NCBI GenBank assembly: GCA_900541285.1
Contig: UQJA01000077.1
Location: 1-9,661, forward strand
DNA from: an uncultured Collinsella sp.
GTDB taxonomy: Bacteria > Actinomycetota > Coriobacteriia > Coriobacteriales > Coriobacteriaceae
Reading direction: 5' to 3'
DNA: 9,661 nucleotides
The notes beneath the pieces are model-generated. The model did not search any database. It was not told where the DNA came from and saw only the letters and a list, made by a program, of their open reading frames with translations. Shown here in pieces: positions 6,365-9,661 of this stretch (the first letter of the stretch is position 1; each line of letters starts with the position of its first letter). The position numbers were made by a program, and so were the translations under genes.

Positions 6365-6775
6365 ATGGGTCTCTTCGATACGTTCTTCTCCAGCGTCACC
6401 GGCGGCAGTCGAGAGCCTCAAAAACCATCAAACGTCGAGCTCGAGCTGCGCCGCAGGCTTACTGTGCTCGCAAGCGACGAGGCCACTCAAGACACTCCCC
6501 TGCGCTATTTCCTGCGCTGGGCGGGGCAAGTCCAGGGCGTTGGCTTTCGCTTTACCAACACCAACCTCGCGCAGGCACGCGCGCTCACCGGCTGGGTGCG
6601 TAACATGGAAGACGGCTCAGTCGAGATGGAGATACAGGGGGCTCCGGCAAATATCCTATCTCATCTCGAGGCGCTTCATGCCTCCTACGAGCGTATGGGG
6701 ACGCGTTTTCGCCTCGTAGACGCCCAGGCCCGAGCCCCACTTGCCAATGAAGACGGTTTCACGCCTCGTTATTAG
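6365..6775 (+). CDS. acyP: Acylphosphatase with N-terminal extension
   Basis: Small hydrolase of carboxyl-phosphate bonds (acyl phosphates) in the cytoplasm. The acylphosphatase fold spans about residues 46-136: GQVQGVGFR carries the catalytic Arg62 and GWVRNMEDGSVEMEIQG the catalytic Asn80. Their 18-residue spacing is the same as Arg23 and Asn41 in the classical enzyme. The protein has 136 residues against the usual ~90. The extra ~45 N-terminal residues (MGLFDTFFSSVTGGSREPQK and a charged helix, RRRLTVLASDEA) are not part of the fold and unrecognised. The start at 6365 follows the oxidoreductase stop by two bases, with no strong ribosome-binding site, so reinitiation after the upstream gene is likely. 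An alternative internal start giving a standard-length enzyme was sought but no ATG lies between residue 1 and the fold. Confidence 0.9.
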   Translation: MGLFDTFFSSVTGGSREPQKPSNVELELRRRLTVLASDEATQDTPLRYFLRWAGQVQGVGFRFTNTNLAQARALTGWVRNMEDGSVEMEIQGAPANILSHLEALHASYERMGTRFRLVDAQARAPLANEDGFTPRY

Positions 6776-6785
6776 TATTGTGTGC

Positions 6786-6803
6786 TAAATACGGTATCAT
6801 TTA
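6786..6803 (+). promoter_or_regulatory. Putative promoter/operator of the PerR-like gene
   Basis: An 18-bp dyad TAAAT-N8-ATTTA overlaps a candidate -10 TATCAT (6795-6800, five of six consensus bases) that lies 36 bases before the regulator's start codon. A dyad sitting on its own promoter suggests autoregulation, common for Fur/PerR proteins. It does not match the PerR box (TTATAATNATTATAA) closely, so the binding protein is a guess. Confidence 0.35.
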
Positions 6804-6836
6804 CCTACGACCGTTGATAGAAAAGAGGCGAGGCGC

Positions 6837-7217
6837 ATGGCGGTGCAAAGAAGGAATACCAGGCAGCGAAAGCTGGTTCTTGACGCCGTGCGCCAAAGCT
6901 ATAACCATCCCACCGCCGACGAAATCTACAACGTCGTGCGCGCGCAGGATGACAAAATCAGCCGCGGCACGGTCTACCGCAACCTCAATCTCTTGGCCGA
7001 CGCCGGCGAGATTCTCTCCATCAAGACGCCGGGCGGCAGCCGCTTCGATCGCACGATCGAGCCGCATGCGCATATCATCTGCACCTCGTGCAGCCGCGTC
7101 ATCGACGTACCGCTCCCCTTCGATGCCCAACTCGACGCCAAGGCATCCGAGCAAATCGGCTGGCACGTCACGTCGCACTACACCATCTTCGAGGGTCTCT
7201 GCCCCGACTGCCGGTAG
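6837..7217 (+). CDS. perR: Fur-family regulator with PerR-type metal ligands
   Basis: Metal-dependent transcriptional repressor of 126 residues, slightly shorter than the usual ~145 at the N-terminus. The winged-helix DNA-binding domain is at about 5-65 (HPTADEIYNVVR, then SRGTVYRNLNLLADAGEI with the recognition helix). Structural zinc site: CTSC (Cys82, Cys85) and CPDC (Cys122, Cys125). Aligning by eye to Bacillus subtilis PerR, all five regulatory ligands are kept: His24, Asp71, His77, His79 and Asp90 correspond to His37, Asp85, His91, His93 and Asp104. Asp rather than Glu at the last position is the peroxide-sensing signature, so iron-catalysed oxidation of a ligand His under peroxide is plausible. 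The ATG has AGAGG eight bases upstream. No catalase or peroxiredoxin gene lies in the window, so targets are unknown. Confidence 0.9.
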   Translation: MAVQRRNTRQRKLVLDAVRQSYNHPTADEIYNVVRAQDDKISRGTVYRNLNLLADAGEILSIKTPGGSRFDRTIEPHAHIICTSCSRVIDVPLPFDAQLDAKASEQIGWHVTSHYTIFEGLCPDCR

Positions 7218-7227
7218 ATGTTCGGGA

Positions 7228-7283
7228 CATGCCTTAAAATCCACCTTTCTGCACTCTGCAGCAAAAAGAGATTCCTAGGCATG
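7228..7283. terminator. Possible hairpin between convergent genes
   Basis: The 76 bases between the PerR-like gene and the convergent HAD gene hold arms CATGCCT (7228-7234) and AGGCATG (7277-7283) around a small inner hairpin CTGCA-CTC-TGCAG (7249-7261). The position suits a bidirectional terminator, but neither strand shows a U-tract after the stem, so the call is weak. Confidence 0.3.
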
Positions 7284-7293
7284 CCACATATAT

Positions 7294-8091
7294 CTACTCG
7301 GCGAGCAGGCGGCGCAGTTCTTCTTCGACCGTGCGCACGTAGCGGACGCGGTCGTTGATGCCACGCATAGAGGGATTGCAGCTCTCCATTAGATAAGGAT
7401 GGCCCACGACGTTGAGCATGTCGCGGTCGTTTTCGTTATCGCCAAACGCCATCATCTCGTCGGGCGAAATTCCCAGGGCACGACCGTAATCGGCAAGCGC
7501 GGAACCCTTGCCCGAACCAAAGCCGATAAAGTCTGTCCACTCGGTTCCCGACGTCATCACGTCGACACGGTCGCTAAAGAGGCGCTCAAAATACTCCAGG
7601 GCCGCCGGCTGATCCACCTCGGGCGTCTGGAAGGCAATCTTAATGACGTCCTCGTCGATGTCCTCAGGACGGTCGACCACCGCCACATCGCAGTGGACCT
7701 CATAGCGCAAATGGTCGACGAACGCATCGTTGCCGCTCATGGTGTAGAGGTGTCCCTCACACGAAAGGGTCACGTCGGCATGGGGATACGCAACCACGAC
7801 ATTCGCGATATCCATAGCAAGGCTACGCTCCATGGAACGCTTGACAACGGCACGCCCCTCGTTCATCACTAGGGCTCCGTTTTCGCATACATAGGCGAGC
7901 TCATCGGCCACCGGGGCAAACAGGTAGCGCAAGCTCGCATATTGACGACCGCTCGCCGGCATAAACACGATGCCGCGACGATGCAGTTCATCGATGAGCT
8001 CAAAGGCCTCGGAACGCGGCTCGTGCTCCCCCGGATGCAGCAACGTGCCGTCCAAATCGCATGCAATCAGCTTGATTCCCTCAAGACCCAT
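7294..8091 (-). CDS. Cof-type HAD-superfamily phosphatase
   Basis: Cytoplasmic Mg-dependent phosphatase of the Cof/YbjI-like (HAD IIB) class, which dephosphorylates small sugar or nucleotide phosphates. It has 265 residues, normal for the class. The four HAD motifs are visible: I, DLDGT with nucleophile Asp12 and Asp14; II, PASGR with Ser47; III, GSGKGSAL with Lys195; IV, FGDNENDRDML (217-222). The C2B cap lies between motifs II and III. The start at 8091 puts motif I at residue 12 and has GGGGGA just upstream; the in-frame ATG at 8115 and the longer version from 8151 lack ribosome-binding sites and run into a hairpin. The substrate cannot be read from the sequence. It follows the slyD-ureE pair on the same strand but is separated by a strong hairpin, so co-transcription is uncertain. 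Confidence 0.93.
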   Translation of the reverse strand: MGLEGIKLIACDLDGTLLHPGEHEPRSEAFELIDELHRRGIVFMPASGRQYASLRYLFAPVADELAYVCENGALVMNEGRAVVKRSMERSLAMDIANVVVAYPHADVTLSCEGHLYTMSGNDAFVDHLRYEVHCDVAVVDRPEDIDEDVIKIAFQTPEVDQPAALEYFERLFSDRVDVMTSGTEWTDFIGFGSGKGSALADYGRALGISPDEMMAFGDNENDRDMLNVVGHPYLMESCNPSMRGINDRVRYVRTVEEELRRLLAE

Positions 8092-8119
8092 ATGCTTTCC
8101 CCCAAAGCACCTCATCAAC

Positions 8120-8164
8120 AGTAAGACGGACTTTGAATAGCTGCCTCTCAAAGTCCGTCTTACT
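8120..8164 (-). repeat. Perfect 17-bp inverted repeat between ureE-like and HAD genes
   Basis: AGTAAGACGGACTTTGA (8120-8136) and its exact complement (8148-8164) flank an 11-base loop. It starts 10 bases after the ureE-like stop and ends 28 bases before the HAD start codon. The stem is far stronger than chance would give. Neither strand has a proper U-tract after it, so it may be a non-canonical terminator, an mRNA-stabilising or processing hairpin that sets relative expression, or a dispersed repeat. Confidence 0.75.
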
Positions 8165-8174
8165 CATACGCACG

Positions 8175-8753
8175 TTAACCGCGCGCCTTTTTTACGATCG
8201 CAAAGTCTGGAGCCATGCTCACGACGGCATCCGCCGCACTCGACGCAAAGCGCCGGTCCGCATCGAGTTCACGGGTAACCACCGAGAGCCGAACGCCCTC
8301 GACGCCCCGGAGCATGCGGCCCAAAACAGGCTGCACCGGCGTATACATGCGCACGGTATACTCGTCCGAATCGCCTCGGAAAAGCGGCGCGTGCATATTG
8401 CCGATCTCCCAGCACGCATGCGCGAGCGCAATCGGGTCCATGCGGTCAACTTCGACCAAATAAACCTCGGCACTGCGCAGGCGCACGACAACCGCCACGG
8501 GCACCATGCCCGAACGGTCGATGGCGAGCACGTCGCCGTCGGTAAAACGACCGCCGTCGGCAGCATCCAGCCGAACATCGACCGTGCGCCCCAGCTCCGT
8601 CACGCCCACAAGCGCGCATACATCAGCCTGGTCCCAATCGAGCAGCAGCTCGTCAACTTCAAAGACGCCGCCCAACTTCCGGCGAAGCAGGAGTTCATAG
8701 GACGGATCGTTGAGATTTCCCAAGCATGTCGTCGAAACCAAGCGTTCAGGCAT
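8175..8753 (-). CDS. ureE: UreE-like nickel metallochaperone, no urease genes nearby
   Basis: UreE binds nickel and hands it to the urease activation complex. The 192-residue protein shows the two-domain UreE order. The N-terminal domain (about 30-90) has LLLDWDQADVCALV and the DGDVLAIDRSG turn (72-82). The C-terminal ferredoxin-like metal domain (about 92-160) has AEVYLVEV and WEIGNMH with His121. This aligns with FEIGNRH of Sporosarcina pasteurii UreE, whose His binds nickel at the dimer interface; the usual Arg is replaced by Met120. No His-rich tail is present (it ends FAIVKKARG). The gene begins three bases after the slyD-like stop, with a GAGGG inside the end of that gene, so the two are translationally coupled. 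No urease subunit or other ure gene is in the window, so the client may be another nickel enzyme. Family assignment is from remembered motifs and should be checked by profile search. Confidence 0.72.
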   Translation of the reverse strand: MPERLVSTTCLGNLNDPSYELLLRRKLGGVFEVDELLLDWDQADVCALVGVTELGRTVDVRLDAADGGRFTDGDVLAIDRSGMVPVAVVVRLRSAEVYLVEVDRMDPIALAHACWEIGNMHAPLFRGDSDEYTVRMYTPVQPVLGRMLRGVEGVRLSVVTRELDADRRFASSAADAVVSMAPDFAIVKKARG

Positions 8754-8756
8754 ACT

Positions 8757-9200
8757 CTAACCCTCGACCTCGACGAGCTCGATATCAAAGTTGAGGTCCT
8801 TGCCGGCCAACTCGTGGTTGGCGTCGAGCGTCACGGCCTCGGGCGTTACGTCAATGACCACGGCGGGGACGGGCATACCGCTCGGCGTGGACAGGAAAAG
8901 CTTCATGCCCTTCTCGATCTGCTCGATGTTGGGAACCTGTTCGGCCGGGAAGGTAATAACCATCTCGGGATTGCGCTCGCCGTAGGCATCGGCAGCAGGA
9001 ATGTGCACGGTCTTCTTCTCGCCCACCTGCATGTCGACAACAGCGGCGTCGAAGCCCTTGATCATCTGACCGGCGCCGCAGACAAACTCCAGCGGTTCGC
9101 CGCGATCGTAGGAAGAATCGAACTGTGTGCCATCGTTAAAAGTACCTCTGTAATGTGTGCGGCAGGTTTTGCCGACGTTGCGTCCTGTGATTTCAGACAT
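8757..9200 (-). CDS. slyD: SlyD-like FKBP-type peptidyl-prolyl isomerase
   Basis: Cytoplasmic prolyl cis-trans isomerase and chaperone of the SlyD group; SlyD also stores nickel and aids [NiFe]-hydrogenase maturation. Length 147 residues. The FKBP domain is split by an insert-in-flap chaperone domain, as in SlyD: THYRGTFNDGTQFDSSYDRGEPLEF, then GQMIKGFDAAVVDMQVGEKKTV (45-65), the insert at about 76-125 (GERNPEMVITFP onwards), and the closing strand NHELAGKDLNFDIELVEV (128-145). The His/Cys-rich tail of E. coli SlyD is absent, so its nickel capacity would be low. The start at 9200 is set by GGAGG eight bases upstream; the earlier in-frame ATG at 9242 has no such site. The ureE-like gene follows after three bases. 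The first ~40 codons (ACA, AGA, GGT, ACT, TCT) look less like the central genes than the rest of the gene does. Confidence 0.93.
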   Translation of the reverse strand: MSEITGRNVGKTCRTHYRGTFNDGTQFDSSYDRGEPLEFVCGAGQMIKGFDAAVVDMQVGEKKTVHIPAADAYGERNPEMVITFPAEQVPNIEQIEKGMKLFLSTPSGMPVPAVVIDVTPEAVTLDANHELAGKDLNFDIELVEVEG

Positions 9201-9201
9201 T

Positions 9202-9282
9202 TTAAAATCCTCCAAATGATATTGATATGCGGTAATGGACAATCTTCCTCAAACGGACAATTTCCAGTGATTTCAGATGCAT
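9202..9282 (-). CDS. Possible 26-codon ORF in slyD leader
   Basis: An ATG at 9282, placed where transcription from the TATACT promoter would start, opens a 26-codon frame (begins MHLKSLEIVRLRKIV). It ends in TAA one base before the slyD start codon. It has no ribosome-binding site, so it could only be read as a leaderless message. The slyD GGAGG lies inside its last codons, which would allow coupling. It may simply be chance in an AT-rich stretch. Confidence 0.2.
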   Translation of the reverse strand: MHLKSLEIVRLRKIVHYRISISFGGF

Positions 9283-9289
9283 ATTTATC

Positions 9290-9318
9290 AGTATACTAGA
9301 AAACAAGGCGAATGGGAA
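9290..9318 (-). promoter_or_regulatory. Promoter of the slyD-ureE pair
   Basis: On the minus strand -10 TATACT (9295-9290, five of six consensus bases) follows a 17-base spacer from a weak -35 TTCCCA (9318-9313, four of six). It lies between the end of the choloylglycine hydrolase-like gene and slyD, giving a leader of about 80 bases. Confidence 0.5.
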
Positions 9319-9393
9319 GAGAAATGTTGTCTCTCCGGTACCGATATTGTCAGTTTTTGCAACGAGGATGGAGCAAGCTGGAAGCAGAGAAGA

Positions 9394-9661
9394 TCAGTTC
9401 TCCCATCGAATCTGCTCCCCCTGCACCAGCGGAAAACGCGAAAGCGTCTCCCCGTCCAGGTTCTCCCGGTTCATATCCACTGCCGTGATCTGATGGTTTT
9501 CATATGTCGTGTAGTAGTAAATCCCCTTATCCGCATTGCAGCAGGAGGTGTAGAGTGTGATTTCATATTTTCCATCGGAGACCTCGCAGCATCCGCGCTG
9601 CTGGTCAACCGAACCTAGGATATGGAAAAACTGGCTGACACTTTCTAGTTCGGATGCGCCG
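9394..9661 (-). CDS. Choloylglycine hydrolase-type linear amide C-N hydrolase, C-terminal end only
   Basis: The last 88 residues of a gene entering from the right edge. The tail reads GASELESVSQFFHILGSVDQ, then KYEITLYTSCCNADKGIYYYTTYEN (31-55) and ITAVDMNRENLDGETLSRFPL (58-78), ending WEN. These blocks are characteristic of the C-terminus of Ntn-type choloylglycine hydrolases (bile salt hydrolase/penicillin V acylase). The family cleaves the amide of conjugated bile acids or of penicillin V or acyl-homoserine lactones. The catalytic N-terminal Cys and the residues that tell bile salt hydrolase from penicillin acylase lie outside the window, so the substrate is open. Codon use (GCG, CGG, GGG, GAA, AAA) resembles the polymerase gene at the other end rather than the central genes. 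The gene is cut by the edge, not visibly broken. Confidence 0.82.
   Translation of the reverse strand, partial: GASELESVSQFFHILGSVDQQRGCCEVSDGKYEITLYTSCCNADKGIYYYTTYENHQITAVDMNRENLDGETLSRFPLVQGEQIRWEN

Noticed and set aside
8133..9299. Plus-strand 388-codon open frame opposite ureE and slyD
   Set aside because: Antisense shadow of two recognisable coupled genes; it also reads through the 17-bp hairpin and the slyD leader.
9277..9618. Plus-strand 113-codon frame at the right end
   Set aside because: Antisense to the choloylglycine hydrolase tail; no ribosome-binding site or recognisable motif.
1..9661. CRISPR array, tRNA/rRNA genes, insertion-sequence ends, att sites
   Set aside because: No regularly spaced repeats, no cloverleaf or rRNA-like stretch, no transposase or integrase frame and no terminal inverted repeats were seen on either strand.

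Overview
The window reads as gut actinobacterial DNA of the class Coriobacteriia, most likely Collinsella. This is inferred from GC-rich coding with C-ending codons (GCC, CGC, GAC, ACC) in the central 7-8 kb and from the gene set; no database search was possible. Both ends look different. The first ~1.1 kb and the last ~0.4 kb prefer GCG/GCA, CGG, GAA and AAA codons and carry genes resembling gut Firmicutes: a Y-family DNA polymerase and the tail of a choloylglycine hydrolase-type enzyme. They may be acquired islands, or the record may be chimeric.

Layout. Minus strand, 1-1003: Y-family translesion polymerase running off the left edge, with a promoter and an SOS-like box. Minus, 1130-1798: a small secreted protein of unknown function. 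Positions 1799-2110 are gene-free and hold two tandem hairpins, one of them the metY terminator. Minus, 2111-3421: metY, preceded by a ~175-nt leader with a 17-codon, two-cysteine leader ORF overlapping an RNA hairpin. Divergent from it, plus strand, 3695-4597: a LysR-type regulator. Then on the plus strand: rnhA (4697-5182), a Gfo/Idh/MocA oxidoreductase (5256-6362), an acylphosphatase two bases downstream (6365-6775), and a PerR-like Fur-family regulator (6837-7217). Convergent on the minus strand, in transcription order: choloylglycine hydrolase tail (9660-9394), SlyD-like FKBP prolyl isomerase (9200-8757), UreE-like nickel chaperone (8753-8175, three bases after slyD), a perfect 17-bp hairpin (8120-8164), and a Cof-type HAD phosphatase (8091-7294).

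How the genes may work together. MetY makes homocysteine from O-acetylhomoserine and sulfide; the LysR gene facing it and the Cys-containing leader ORF suggest control by sulfur amino-acid supply. SlyD- and UreE-type proteins are both nickel-handling factors, and their tight coupling without any urease genes nearby suggests a nickel-delivery pair for another enzyme. The PerR-like protein keeps all five regulatory metal ligands expected of a peroxide sensor. The most interesting leads are the metY leader, the slyD-ureE pair and the compositional switches near both ends.
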